A stretch of 64,000 nt of DNA from Bursaphelenchus xylophilus (lineage: Eukaryota; Nematoda; Chromadorea; Rhabditida; Aphelenchoididae). The translations under genes and the position numbers were made by a program. The notes beneath the pieces are model-generated. The model was not told the origin of the DNA and did not search any database. It saw nothing but the letters and a program-made list of their open reading frames with translations. This document shows positions 46,968 through 59,611 of the stretch, piece after piece (the stretch's first letter is position 1; each line of letters starts with the position of its first letter). The stretch spans positions 1,116,001 through 1,180,000 of the forward strand of contig CAJFCV020000002.1 of NCBI GenBank assembly GCA_904066235.2. Direction: 5' to 3'.

Positions 46968-49585
46968 TATCATATTATACAATCTCAAAGGTCTTGCAAA
47001 TTGGAAGGTGGAAGCTTTGTTTTTTGGCAAATTTTATCTATAGTTCATGATCAAGTGTCAACAAGGCCAAAGTAACAAATTTGTGTGGGTAAATGATGGT
47101 CTTTACGTAGCGCTCTAGGCTTCTGAATCCAGAAATGCTGAATTTATTTTCCACTTTTTTCTTGGCTCCGCCCTTCACTTCCGTCGACCTCTTCATAGCC
47201 TCTAGCAAGGTCGGTGATACTATAATGTTTACCCCGATTTTTCTCAAGTTCTCCTGTCCGATGTTTTCGGCTAGTTTGTAGCTAACCCTTCAGCACAAAT
47301 TTTTATGAAACAAAAAATATGAAGCAAGGGTATCCCTTGTCGCTTTAAGTCATCATCCTTTTCCACTCTCCGTGTTTTGTTCCATGCACAAAGCACATAC
47401 TCTGCTCATTGAGCATTTTTGAATCTTCTCATAAATCATGTCCGCGCTTTCTCTCTCCTCCCCCTTTTTCCGCAAAGGTGATTCCAGTGAAAGTAAGAAT
47501 CGGCGGGCGGCGAACTTCTCCAATCAACATCGGTGTGAGAGCCGGGTTGATGACATTCGTCAAGTTGGAGACTGGGTCAATTGCGGTTTTCTCACATTAA
47601 ACATTGAGCAGTTTTTATTGCAGCTAATTTAGTGGTCGAATATTGGGTGACCGATTTTTTCTCAGTCTGATATCTTTTGGCGGTGATATTTAGCTAATCT
47701 CTGATGTTCTATAAGCTTTTGATTTATATTTTTTTCTGTTGATTTTCCGTTTTGGTAGTAATTTTTAACAGAAGTCTCATTAAATATGATACTGTAATTT
47801 TTTCGAATTTTGCTACCATACAGGCTATATTTTACCCTTCAAAAATTGCTTGTTGCTTTTGCCTGTCAAAAGTTTTAACGATTTTTTGTGAGAGAGAGAA
47901 GTCAATTTTTTTTGACAGTAACTTTCCAAAATCCCCGTGGAAAAAACCGATTTTTTTTGTCAAAAAAATTTTCACTTTGCCTATAACAAAGGCTTAAATT
48001 TTCAATCTAAAAAAGATAAAAAATTTGGCCAACGTTCGCTTAGAAATTTCTTCGATTAATACAATGTAGATGCTGAACTTTGGATAATATATTTTTTTAT
48101 AAAACCTTAGTCAAAATTTACTATGATTTTTGACCTAAATACAGGTATATGTATAAGCCAAGAATCTATAAAATCACCCCTGTTTTTGACAACCTTCCCT
48201 CGTAGACTGACAAAATTCATTCCATATTTTGTGATCATTTTTATTCCCCTTGATTTGGTGCGTGCCATATTTCATATTTCATTTCACCTTCGCGTTGATT
48301 TTCCTGTTCTCCGCGTTCCCCCAATTTTTCCCCGTATCTACCTTTTCTACCGTACTAATGCCCATTTTTCAGATCTCCCAAATCACCCGCGCCATTTATT
48401 TATCACCTTGTTTCCTTCAATTTCTGATCCCTTCATTTACCGCTCCTCGGCTATCGCTTACCGTACGACAAGCAAATAGACTCGGTTTACGATCGGATTG
48501 ACGTTTTATTTTCCTGGCGGATAATGGGAGATGTTTGACGCCTTCCCCGGTTGAAGGTCGACTTCTTCAGCGACGCTGCAACCTTGGAGACGGCGTTGTT
48601 AAAGTTTGTGACTCTTGACATTCTCTCATCCACTTCCTGGTTGATCGCCGGGGCGGCGGATTATACATATCATCAATTTTTTTGTCGGGGGATGCGGTCG
48701 GTTTTTTATGGAGTTTTATTGCTGACATGTTAACATGTATTTTCAATGATTGTTATATATTTATAATAGTTTTGATGCGAGCCTTGGATCTTCCTCAATT
48801 TTTTTCATAAATGCGTTGAAAAAAATGTTCCAAAATATCGCAGTAATTTTTCCACCTCCACCTTGCTATCCTCAATTGCCGGTTGCCCGCAAATGTCGGC
48901 CCCCATTGATTAAAAGTAATCAATTTTTTTTAATTTAGCTTGCGCTTTACCGAAAAGCTGTGATTTGTTGTGGAAGGATGGCTTAACTAGAATATAATTT
49001 TTAATGGCGCTGCGACTTTTCGGGTCAGCGACAGTTCTGGTCGCCGATGCTATGTATCGCGTTGGTTCGTTTTTTTATGCATAGGGAGGCTAGGATAACC
49101 CTTATTTAGTAGAAATAATAAGATTGATCGGGTCCTAGGAGAGCTTATCACCTATATATTTTGAGCTATTTTACTCTACTCACATCAATAATATCGCTAT
49201 GAAACTTACGGATCTTTGTTTTTTGCCCCATATTTTGGTTTTTTTGTGTTGCAATAACTCAGGATAAGGAAAACCAGCGTTTGTTATAGCTAAAATTAGA
49301 AAAAAATGGACATATTGTAAGTCTTCTGCAAGTCTCCGCCGAGCCTCCGCCTAGCGTCCGCCGACCATCCAACGGTTTTGCCAGACCTTGTAGGCGCTAC
49401 CTAAGAACGCTTTTTTGGGTATCCACGAACCCTACGTCTCGTACCTATCGATTTTGTGTTGACCCGAACTGTTGTCGACATGAAAAGCCGGGGCCTTTTT
49501 AACGACGCTGAATTGGCTCAAACTTTTTTCTAAGTATGTGATTTATAATCTAAAATTGATATTTTTCTTTTTTCGTACATTATTA
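46968..49585. other. Intergenic region between copies 4 and 5
   Basis: No gene recognised. Open frames at 47409-47632 and 48123-48501 have simple or biased composition and no domain. T-rich tracts are common. A phrase cgggtcagcgacagttctgg near 49020 recalls the tandem unit at 14819-14898. Confidence 0.45.
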
Positions 49586-49820
49586 CACTGGGAGACCTGA
49601 TCCAGTGGCAAAAAACGTATCATTTTGCACCGGCAAGCACAAAAATGTGGCAAAATGCTTCCCTCTCCAAGCGAAAATCCCTTTTTCCTCACAAAAAGAG
49701 TTGGCGCGCTTTTGAAATCTGAATTTTTTCATTTGGGAAGGGAGGTATTTTGCCACACTTTTTGATACTTCCTGGATTCAAAATGGCAGGTTTTTCGTCA
49801 CTGGATCAGGTCCGCCACTG
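49586..49820. mobile_element. R1 MITE, copy at 49.6 kb
   Basis: Left end cactgggagacctgatccag after TA; right end ctggatcaggtccgccactg then TA. Interior phrase gtggcaaaatgcttccctct. About 235 bp, 104 bp beyond the 3' end of copy 5. Confidence 0.83.
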
Positions 49821-49923
49821 TAAATGAATATTTTATTTTTCCAACATTTTTGAGTGTACATTTATTAGACTTATAAAAGTTTATCGTATTGCACGATGAG
49901 AATATTGCTTGTAAAACCATTAG

Positions 49924-52900
49924 TTAACTAAGCCAAGACGGTGACAAGATGACGGCAAAAATGATCAGCGGACTAAAGATGACGGGAGAAAGCGCGTACG
50001 GCGACAGAACTAGAGCCCCCAAGCCCAGAGGCGACGCAATGATGGGCGATAGAACAAAAGGCGATAGAACAAGCGGCGACCCCACCATGGGGGTCAAAAT
50101 AACCGGGGCCAGGCAAAGCGGCGACAAAATAATCGGGGTAAAACATTGCGGGGACAAGATGAGGGGGAGCAACAGTAGCGGGGTCAAGATGATGGGTGAG
50201 AACAGTCCTGGCGACAAAATAGCCGGATGCAATGCGAATGGGGACAAGATAAGGGGAGAGAATGCAAATGGCGAGAGAATTAAACTACCCAAAACACGGG
50301 GTGACAATACGACCGGCAGAAACAACCAGGGCGACAAAACGACCGCTCCAAACACCGACGGAGACAGAATTAGTGTGCTCAGTACAACCGGCGACAAAAT
50401 GAACGGTTGGGACGCTAGAAGGGGACTTAGAACGACGTTAGTTAAAAGAATCGGCGAAAGGATGAGGCCAGACAATAACTGACGCTTCCGTCGCCGGGCA
50501 TGCGCGACGCCTTGGGCTTTACTAAACGCCTTTTCGTCGATTTTCACTCTTTCCATTTGAGACATCATTTCGAACTCTGTATGCAAACGGTCGTGAACTT
50601 GGTCTTCTGTCATGTTCATAAATCTCTGATAGACTTTCGGATCGTGATGGGGAGAGTTGGGGCCATAGAGCATCTCAATTTGATGCTTGTTGAGGACTGC
50701 ATATCCGGTGGTGTTCATTTGGAGCAGCTGAAAAGCACAGTGATGGACCTGATCCAGTGGCAAAAAACGTACCCTTTTGCATTTGGGAAGTATCAAAAAA
50801 TGTGGCAGAATGCCTCCCTGTCCAACTAAAAAACTCAGTTTTGAAGGGCTTCTTACAAAACGAGCGGGCGCGCTTTTCAAGTCGGAGTTTTTTCACTTAG
50901 AGAAGGAGATCAAAACATTGCCTACATTGGCAAAAAACGTACTATTTTGCATCCGGGAAGTGTCAAAAAATGTGCCAAAATGCCTCCCTGTCGAACTAAA
51001 AAACTCCATTTTGAAGGGCGCGATTTTGAAATCAGAGTTTTTTCTCTTGGAGAGGGAGGTATTTTGCTACATTTTTTATACCTCCTGGATGCAAAATGAT
51101 ACGTTTTTTGCCACTGTGTCAGGTCCCCCACTGTAAGATGAGGTCTTGAAGTTGGGGTTAGGAAGGATATTTGGAAAGATTTTTGGAGATTTTTTTTTGG
51201 GTATTTTTAACGCTTTAAGGCAACAAGTTTTTTCTCCTCCCAACAGTTATACCTACCTGATCTTTCGTGTAATTCTGATGCAGCCTCTCAAACAACTCAA
51301 TGTACTCTGGCGATGCTCCCATCTCCGTAACATTCTCTTTTGTCGCGTACAATGGAGCGCCATTTTCGTCGATTAGGTTGGTAATATTCGTCATCAATGA
51401 ACGGGTTTTGCTCATCTCAATCTCTTTCACATCCTGCTCCAACCTTTTGCTTTCCTCGTTCACTCCGGCCGCTTCCATAATCACATCCAGCCAGAGTTGT
51501 TGATCCTGGCCGGAAAAGCCTTTCAGGAGATTGGGAAGACTGGTCAGTTTTTCAATTCCTTCGCCTTCATCGTGAAGGGAGAACAGTGAGGGGGAGATTA
51601 GGCTGATCTGAAAATGATTTGGATTAGATTTGTTCATCAAAGGTCGCGAAAAATGGGCTTTTTAGCTCAAAATTTTTTTAACTGTACTTCTACGGGGTAT
51701 GGAGTTATAGCTCGAGATATATATCGAAAAAATCTTTAAATTTTTCTGATTTAGAATATATAGAAATTAGCTGCCCAATTTTGGTCTGTAAGGGCGAAAA
51801 AACACCTCGAAACTTTTATCGCAACACCCCGCAAATGCCCCCTTTTTATATTGGAACTAAGGTGCAGTATTAATCGAATTTGATATTGTAAGGCTTGTCA
51901 AGATGTCAAGGTTTACTTTAGCTCAAAAAAAAAGCTTTTGATTTGGTAAAAACTTGGTCAAAAAGGCATTTCCGTGGTGTTGCGATAAAGGTTCAGAAGG
52001 TTTTTCGCCCTTACAAACCAAAAGTGGGCAGCTAATTTTTACGTATTCTGAATCTGAAAAATTTTGCAATTTTTTGATATACGTTTCGACCTGTAACTCC
52101 ATACCCCATAGAAGTACTTTCCTTGTAAAATATTGTATATAAGGTGTAATATCTCTCACCTCATCCTCTTTCTTTTCCTCCGGCACCAGCCCCAAGAACC
52201 GGGGCGACACGACTTTCATATTTTTCTCATCAAAGTTGGTGGTGTTCTGTCCCGCCAAACTGTACATCAACTTCAGCCCATTCCTCACGATCTCCACAAT
52301 CTTTTCCTCTTTCGTTTTTGGGATCTTCTTCTTCTCCACAAACTTTTTCAGCTCCTTTGGCGACTTCATAATCTCCTCCAGATCCTCATTAATCATATCA
52401 TTTTTGCGGCCGAGGATCTTCTCTTTCAATCCGCCAAGTTGCATCTGATGCATGTTTTCCTCACTGTCATTCTCCACCAAATCCGCAAACTTTTTCCGTT
52501 TCGCGCCGTTCTTCCGCAACTTGGCCACGGTCTCTTGCCATTTGGGGATGTCGGTTTTGCCCTTTAATTTCTTCACCGATTCCATCAGAGTTTTGGCGAT
52601 CTGCCCGATGGGCGTTAGTTGCCCTTTGTTGGTGCTCAAGGCGTAGGAATCGGACGACTTCACCGTTGTCGCGATCGACCTTTTGACTCGGAAAGACCCA
52701 TACTTTTGTAGCCGCACTCGACTCAATGGAGCCGTATTTGTCTTTTGCGCCATTCGGAACCCGCCCGTCCAAGAATCATCATCTTTTTTGTACTTTTGAA
52801 GCCTTCGACGAGGCCGCCGCTTAACTTCATGCTTAATTTCGTTCTTCAAAAGGCTTGTCAGACACTTTGCATGCTTGGGAATGTCGGTGGCGCCGGACGA

Positions 52901-53232
52901 GCACTCTCCGTACTTTTGAATAACTGCTTTTCGTTGACGTTTTAGTCTAAAAATTCGAACAAAATTTCAAGTTTTAAAAATGATAATTATTGCAATAGTA
53001 AGACTTACTTGTGATTAGCAACTGCTGACATCAACGAGCTGAGACCCGTATCAACCCATTTCTGGTACATGTCCAAAATATCATCGTCCTTTACCTCGGC
53101 TTTGTAGTATTTGTCACCGGGCGCCTTTTGAATGTCAAAGTCCAAATTGGCTTCGGTTTTGCGAACGAATCCTTGAGTCTGTGGGAGGATTATTGTGTAG
53201 AATAGTAGGCTTATTAGGAGCCGGAGAAGCAT
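49924..53232 (-). CDS. MLT-10-like moulting-cycle protein, copy 5
   Basis: Exons 53009-53232, 52160-52946, 51257-51607, 49924-50727 (721 aa). The ATG at 53232 lies just behind a TTTTTAG acceptor and begins a hydrophobic signal peptide. Exon 2 has two RLQKY motifs separated by a unique SWTGGF-containing segment, then RVKRS as the dibasic site. A similar LWTGSF is seen in copy 6. Exon 3 has QQLWLDVIMEAAGVN. Exon 4 begins LLQMNTTGY (others LREMN) and has RRRKR at 532-536 and the LSP decapeptides. Introns 2 and 3 are swollen to 552 and 529 nt by an R5 palindrome and a compound R1 insertion. Minus-strand AATAAA lies at 49861-49866. More diverged from copies 1-4. Role inferred: secreted, processed moulting protein. 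Confidence 0.87.
50738..51133. mobile_element. Compound R1 MITE in intron 3 of copy 5
   Basis: Left end cagtgatggacctgatccag; right end tgtcaggtcccccactg then ta. At about 50920 a second left-arm segment begins (ttggcaaaaaacgtactatt, gcatccgggaagtgtcaaaa), so two copies appear joined or nested. It begins 11 bp from exon 4 and fills most of the intron. Confidence 0.78.
51684..52125. mobile_element. R5 palindromic element in intron 2 of copy 5
   Basis: Left arm gtacttctacggggtatgga, then gttatagctcgag; right arm cgacctgtaactccatac, then cccatagaagtac. It is about 442 bp, longer than the copy at 35805-36050, and appears to hold one and a half units (the accttacaaacca-type segment and its inverse both occur). 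It ends about 35 bp from the exon 2 donor. Confidence 0.72.
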
Positions 53233-54152
53233 GCTAAAAACTGGGTTAATTTTAGAGGAAAACTTGATGATTTGGATGATAGAAGTTTGCTGTAATTCGC
53301 GTGGTAAAAAATTTAATTTTCGAATCTGCAAAGGAGATTTTTGGAATTGAATTTAGGGCCAATTTTCCTTTAATTTTGTGACATTTTAGCATCTGAAATT
53401 TTAGTTTGTAATGTTGAGAAAAAAGCGAGATATTGAACAATTTCATTTCATCATGACCTTGGCCAAATTTGCATTTTTTCTTTTTTCATTTTTCTACCAT
53501 AAAACGTTTTCTTCGAGGTCATTTCAAACCGTTGTCTACTCCCCTACAGCCAGCTACTTCTTTTTTTCCCACCTCCTTTTTGTAAGCTTTTCGCGCCAAC
53601 GTAAATACGTACTCCTTCTCTTTTATGGCTTGTGATTCGGACTTAGTTTCGCGGGTACTTTGATCAACAGCCTTCCTTTTTTTATTACTCCAGACGTTTT
53701 GTTGCGGGATTTACGAGTTCGCACCAACCTAGTTTGTGGGTAAAAAATATCTCGAACAATTCGCAGTTGAAAGGAACAGATATGTTCCAATCTTGGGGGT
53801 TTTTTCTCAAAAACTTCATGGGCGGTAAACTCGAGGAGTGGTTTTTGATATCGATTATCGAGCTAAATAAAGGAAGCAGCAAGGAAGTAACGTCTAGAAG
53901 CAAAGAGTAAAACAAGAATCAAATCGGATTAGGGGTGGGAGGTTATAAAACATTGTGGTGAAAGGTCAGTAGAAAATGATGACTAAAAATTTTTGATAAG
54001 TTTGTAGCTTCTTGATAAAAAATACATAAACAAAGAATAAATGTAATTATATATGTAATGTAAAATCTTCTGGCGGGTGGGTAAAAACATGTAATTAAAA
54101 TCTACTGGCGGAGACATCACAGGTATTCTTGGGCATTTGAAAATGGTACATA
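53233..54152 (-). promoter_or_regulatory. Upstream region of copy 5
   Basis: Minus-strand AAGGTCA near 53454-53460, 222 nt before the ATG. No similarity by eye to the upstream blocks of copies 1-4 beyond this. No gene recognised. Confidence 0.3.
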
Positions 54153-54398
54153 CAGTGAGGGACCTTATCCAATGGCAAAAAACGTCTCATTTTGCATCCC
54201 GGAAGGGACCAAAATGTCTCCAAACCCTTCCCTTCTCTAAGCTAAAAAACTCCGCTTTGAAAAGCGCGCCATTTCCTTCAAGGCGGGCCCTTCAAAATAA
54301 GGTTTTTAGCTTAGAGAAGGGAGGTATTTGGAGACATTTTGGTCCCTTCCGGGATGCAAAATGGGACATCTTTTGCCATTGGATCCGGTCCCTCACTG
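54153..54398. mobile_element. R1 MITE, near-perfect hairpin copy
   Basis: Left end cagtgagggaccttatccaa; right end ttggatccggtccctcactg, TA on both sides. The two arms are nearly complementary throughout (tcccggaagggaccaaaatg / cattttggtcccttccggga). 246 bp. It is the most symmetric R1 copy in the window. Confidence 0.87.
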
Positions 54399-54572
54399 TA
54401 GCTGTAATAGGCTATGCATAGTTATGGATGTTCTAGTGGGAAGTAGGAATAAGGGGCAGGTAGCCAAATAGCAAAGGCCGCTGCCAACCACTTTCTAAAC
54501 TAGTTTCCATTTTTTAGCAATGTAAAAATGTAATAAAACTAATGGCTACGGGTACTCAACCTCGTGTATATA

Positions 54573-56114
54573 CAGTAGCTGCCAAAAAACTGTCAATTTT
54601 TTTGTTTTTCGTGTAACTCTGCTCAACGTGGGCGGATTTAAACGATGCAAACACCATTCTGTAGAGAATTATTGCTGTTATCTAGTGGTGTAGCGATTGG
54701 AGCGATTTCACATCTTAGTGTGTAACAACTGTCGATGTAAAATTTTTGGAAAGACAAAAAACTGTCAATTTTTCCAAAAAAAATTTACCGCTTGCATACG
54801 TCGCGGCAAATCATGGGCCTATACACTCTGATTTTTAAACAAAGTCCCACTGTACATTATTGACCATCCAAGGGAGCCACGAAAATTATTTTAGTAGACC
54901 TTTTGGTGGTCCCAAGTTCGATACCCCAAAACATGACGTTTAAGGAAAAATCGGTTTTTTTCTTTGACTTAGCAGTAAGACAATGCCTTGCAGTAGAAGC
55001 TAGACAAGCTAAAATTAAAATCGAACAATGATTGGGAGCCGAAGTGTAAGTCTACGGACTCTACTTGACATTCAAGTTTTTCTGGCAGTGGATGTGCCGT
55101 GTAACTTCAGCCCGGGTGCTTCCGTAGATACCTCTAATCGCAGGTTTAACGCGACAGAAGGCACCGATGTGAACATTGAACAGTTTAGAACCGCTACCGC
55201 CGCAGGCCCGCACTTTGCGCGTAAAAAAACTAGCTCCAAAATGGAATTTTTGAAGAAAAATTGTTGTCTCGATTTGCACTCTCCACAGGATAGAAATAAC
55301 CCAGTGCAAGCACAAGCAAGACATTGTGTCATAGATTTACAGCCATTCTTGACATTTCGAAAGCAATTTCACTCCCTCTGAGGTGTTGCGAAAGTCGTAA
55401 GCTGGCTTGCAAGTTTCCACAAAAAAAATTTTTTTGTTAAAGACAACATAACCCTCCGTAATTTTCATGTAACCTGCATCACCGTCCTACAAACGCCCAT
55501 AAAATCCTTCTAGAACATCTGTGATCACGTACTGTTAAAACATTAGCAAGTCGAGACAAAGGCGGTGGCAACAAGGCCAAGTCTCTGCAAAAACTCGATT
55601 ACCGGAGAAACTTGAATGTCAAGTAGAGTCCGTAGACTTACACTTCGGCTCCCAATCATTGTTCGATTTTAATTTTAGCTTGTCTAGCTTCTACTGCAAG
55701 GCATTGTCTTACTGCTAAGTCAAAGAAAAAAACCGATTTTTCCTTAAACGTCATGTTTTGGGGTATCGAACTTGGGACCACCAAAAGGTCTACTAAAATA
55801 ATTTTCGTGGCTCCCTTGGATGGTCAATAATGTACAGTGGGACTTTGTTTAAAAATCAGAGTGTATAGGCCCATGATTTGCCGCGACGTATGCAAGCGGT
55901 AAATTTTTTTTGGAAAAATTGACAGTTTTTTGTCTTTCCAAAAATTTTACATCGACAGTTGTTACACACTAAGATGTGAAATCGCTCCAATCGCTACACC
56001 ATTAGATAACAGCAATAATTCTCTACAGAATGGTGTTTGCATCGTTTAAATCCGCCCACGTTGAGCAGAGTTACACGAAAAACAAAAAAATTGACAGTTT
56101 TTTGGCAGCTACTG
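54573..56114. mobile_element. 1542-bp transposon with two 507-bp inverted arms
   Basis: Left arm 54573-55079 and right arm 55608-56114 are equal in length and nearly identical. I noticed one difference (tctagtggtg versus tctaatggtg). Ends are cagtagctgccaaaaaactg and its inverse, with TA on both sides, as for Tc1/mariner-class elements. The 528-bp centre is more GC-rich than the arms and has a 117-codon plus-strand frame (55028-55381) starting in the left arm, without transposase motifs. The near identity of the arms suggests recent activity or arm conversion. Confidence 0.85.
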
Positions 56115-56116
56115 TA

Positions 56117-57181
56117 TGTAGTATATAAGGCACTCCATTAAATTCAGGATACGCTTGAAAGAAACACATAGTAATTGGCAGGTAAAACAGAAAGAAAAAA
56201 TCGAGTTCCACTCTATCAATTAAGTATATATAACAATGTTTGAAACAGCAACGGTTATAAGAAAAAATTAAAGCTCAGATAAGAAAACTCTCAAAAGTTC
56301 TTAGCCTCAAGCCCACCTCCCATCCATCCCCTTACCAAAATATTTAAATAAGCATGTTTGTCTTGAGCTATTCTACATATACGGCTTAAAGTTCGAAAAA
56401 AAGTTGAGCCCATTAGTCATAAGTCACCTCAAATCCATCATCATTCGAGAAACATTTGTTCGTAGACATTGTTCAGTCTGTAACCTTTCCTCCCCGCCCA
56501 GTACCAGCAAATCCCTTCAACACTATCTTTCCGTCTCCCAACAAGAATTCCAAGAAAAGTGAAATCCCAAAAACCCAAAGATACTTGAAATTCAAGGGGT
56601 TTGGATGTGCGTACACGGGCAACCCACAACTAATTAATTCGCTTATTTGCATCGAAAGTGAAATCCCCTGGTTGTCACATGAAAGTCCATGTTTCGGCAG
56701 GCTGCATGACCCCACCCATGTTAGACTTTCTACGGTTGATTGCCCCTTAAAGTTCAAGTTAGTGGCTAAACATCGCCGAGATCACCGGAAAATAGGCGGC
56801 GTCGGATCAGTTCGACCGTGTTTTTTTGCGACTCAAATGTGCAGACGGTCGTATGTGCGTCGCTTTGGGATTGTGTTGCGGCGTTGCCTTGTGTTGCAAC
56901 CCCGCCTTCGTGTCTTTTCATGCATAATGAAACACCGAAAATCGCCTTTTTTCAATCGACGCCGCGTTCCGGATGTGCCTACCGTTTCCGCGGCGTGCGC
57001 TTTTTACTGGAGGACAGAACAGGGTTAATTTGCGTTTTTAGAGGTAGACAGGATTGTGCAGATAAATTTGAGGTCGGATACTGTAGAGGTTGGCGTGGGT
57101 GGGGGTATTTGTAAGCATTTTTTTAGAAACAGCTTTTTCTCGTTTTAATTTAGCCTTATTATTATACATACAGTGCACATA
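56117..57181. other. Spacer with an unassigned 190-codon open frame
   Basis: The plus-strand frame 56456-57028 is the longest unexplained one in the window. It is rich in Arg, Pro and Cys, shows no signal peptide or domain, and its DNA is unusually GC-rich in 56760-57010 for this region. I see no upstream splice or promoter signal that would make it a gene. It could equally be an exon of an unrecognised gene. Confidence 0.25.
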
Positions 57182-57427
57182 CAATGAGCGACCTGATCCA
57201 TTGGCAAAAAACGTATAATTTTGCATCCGGGAAGTATCAAAAGTGTGGCAAAATACCTCCCGTAGCAATAAAAGAACTCCGTTTTGAAATGCGCGCCCTT
57301 TCCCTCACAAAAAGAGCTTTTGAAATCGGAGTTTTTTCACTTGGAAAAGGAGGTATTTTGCTGCATTTTTGATACTTACTGGATGCAAAATGGTACGCTT
57401 TTGGCCTATGGATCAGATCCGCCACTG
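57182..57427. mobile_element. R1 MITE, copy at 57.2 kb
   Basis: Left end caatgagcgacctgatccat after TA; right end ggatcagatccgccactg then TA. Interior phrase gcatccgggaagtatcaaaa. About 246 bp. Confidence 0.82.
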
Positions 57428-58172
57428 TATCTATTGTAATTGCGATCTAAACAGCCGTAGGGAACATGAAACATTCTGGTAACCATTAATATTGTCTATG
57501 GTGTTACGGATTCGGGTAAATATAGTCGCCTAGCTTCTGTAAACTAAAATAAGCAAAGCTAAACCCGGCTAAATGACCGACATCTTTTTTATTGCCGTAT
57601 TCGTTGTAATGATTAGCTTAATTTTGATCCTGTACTGCATTTTCATTGAATATGATGTGCATTTGCTTTACTGTACTTTACTTTTGAGTGTGAACGATGA
57701 AAATCCAAGAGTTGCTGGCGTTAATATAATAGTTCATATCCGCTTCCGGACTTATTATATATTTCGTCGTTATGGGTGGTCTTCTTGCCATTCATGTTAT
57801 CATTCTTTACTTTTTTTCTGGTTATTGAAAAAATGAAGCGTGTTTTGTAGTTTGGAGTAAAAAATCGTCAAAAAAGGGATTTTCCTTTTTTGCAAACTTT
57901 ACCTGGGCAGTCGTATGTATTTAGTTTACCCGTGAAATTATTCTGTTTTAACGGGAAAATGTTGTTCCTGGAAGGCGCGTTGGGGATTTTAGTTCCAAGG
58001 ACTTTCATAAATTATATGCAATGTGAAATTATCAATGTGTTTTGAGCCATTTTTGTATCATATCCCTCCTGACTCTACAGTATTTTCTGTCGCTCGTAAC
58101 ACTTAAAATTTCTCCGCTCTTCTCTTTATCAGTTATCAGTAAAATAACGAGCACCCTGTCGCATCAAGAATA
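57428..58172. other. No gene recognised
   Basis: AT-rich spacer. The 87-codon open frame at 57573-57836 is hydrophobic but T-rich and unsupported. Confidence 0.4.
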
Positions 58173-58371
58173 CAGTGGTGGACTTGATCCAGAGGCAAAA
58201 AACGTATCATTTTGCATCCGATAAGTATCAGAAATGTAGCAAAATGCTTCCCTCTCCAAGTCAAAAAAACCTTCGTTTTGCGAGCATGCTGTTGAAATCT
58301 GGGTATTTTCACTTGAAGAGGGAGGTATTTTGCCACATTTTTGATACTTCCCGGATTTAGGTCCTCCACTG
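58173..58371. mobile_element. R1 MITE, shortened copy
   Basis: Left end cagtggtggacttgatccag after TA; right end ttaggtcctccactg has lost part of the terminus. Interior phrases gcatccgataagtatcagaa and aaaatgcttccctctcc remain. About 199 bp. Confidence 0.78.
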
Positions 58372-59611
58372 TTGTATCACTGCCGAAAAAAATTGCCGTT
58401 AAAAAATCGAATTTCTTTTGACTTCAACAACGCGATCGCTACATTCCGTTCGTTATTTTCCCGACCGTCTGATATCATTTTTTACCTTCCTCGAATTTCC
58501 CTTCGTGCTTTTTCGTCTTCAAATTAAAAAACCCCACCGCTTCAGCGACTTTAAAAATCCGAACCCGGCGGATCGTTAACGATGTCGGAGACTGTTTGAT
58601 TGACATAACATCCGACGTTTCAAGACATTCCGGCGAGCAAGCCGGGCGAGAAATCAATGGAATCAATTGTTCGAAAAAGGCAATCGCATGGGGTAAAATT
58701 AGATGGGTGTGGTAAATTGACCATGCCTCTTTTAAGGCACATATTGATAAACTGTGGGCCAAGTCCAATCTTTTTTTGTGAGTTTAAAAATTGAGGCGTG
58801 GGAGAAAATCTTTGTGCTGAGGAAACAATGATTCTTCCGACTGATTAGCCTTCCAAATCTACTTTCCGCCACGTAATTGTTGCCTTTGCCGATCTCCAAC
58901 ATCGCGTTTGTTCGAGCTGAAACTTGGAAAGACCTCTTAATTAAGTGCGGAAACCGGATTTGCTATGATACATCTATTCCGAGGGAATTTTAAAATTCCG
59001 AGGGCATTTTAAAATCTTATGAGGGCATTTTAGAATTCAGTATTTTAGGGAGAGCAGATGGGCATGTAGCCCAAAAATTATTAATTTAAAAAACTTTTTG
59101 GATTGAACTGTTTGTTCGATTCTCTTTTCAAACTTTTGCTCGTTGAAGATTCCATTCATTACGAGAGCCTGCAAGAAAACTAAGGTAATTTTGGGTCTCG
59201 CGGGTTGCTACAACCTACAAATATTCTCGAAATCATCAAAATTTTCGGAAGGACGAGCGACTCCTCTAACTATATAATTGAATTCCGTATTCTGTATTTT
59301 GGAGTTTTTCTGATGATGTTGAGAATTAGTCATCATTTTTTATAAGGCATGACATTTGGTTACTGTAGAATTTAACTGAAAATACGCGTACAACGAACCC
59401 CTGCAGTATGAAATTTCCATGTTTTTTTGTTAATTGTTTTGGTAAAATACGATTATTTTAAAGATTTACCTTTTAAAAATCATGTGTACACTTACGTTGC
59501 AAAGATCTTTTTCCGTGAATTTTGAATATATATCTTATTAGTAATTAATAATAAGTTAAATAAATATTAAAACCATTTCAGATGCGATAGTTGCAACTCC
59601 CTCCCATTCCA
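58372..59611. other. 3' region of copy 6; no other gene recognised
   Basis: Contains an imperfect tandem repeat at 58978-59037 with the unit gagggcattttaaaat (three units). The rest is AT-rich with short frames. No poly(A) hexamer in standard form is seen close behind copy 6. Confidence 0.4.

Noticed and set aside
48123..48501. Overlapping 118- and 83-codon frames as a membrane protein gene
   Set aside because: The sequence is a T/C-rich strand giving Phe, Leu, Ile and Pro in two frames at once. There is no domain, splice signal or paralogue support.
55028..55381. 117-codon open frame in the centre of the 1542-bp element as a transposase
   Set aside because: It lacks any DDE/D-type motif or helix-turn-helix that I can see, and it starts inside the inverted arm.
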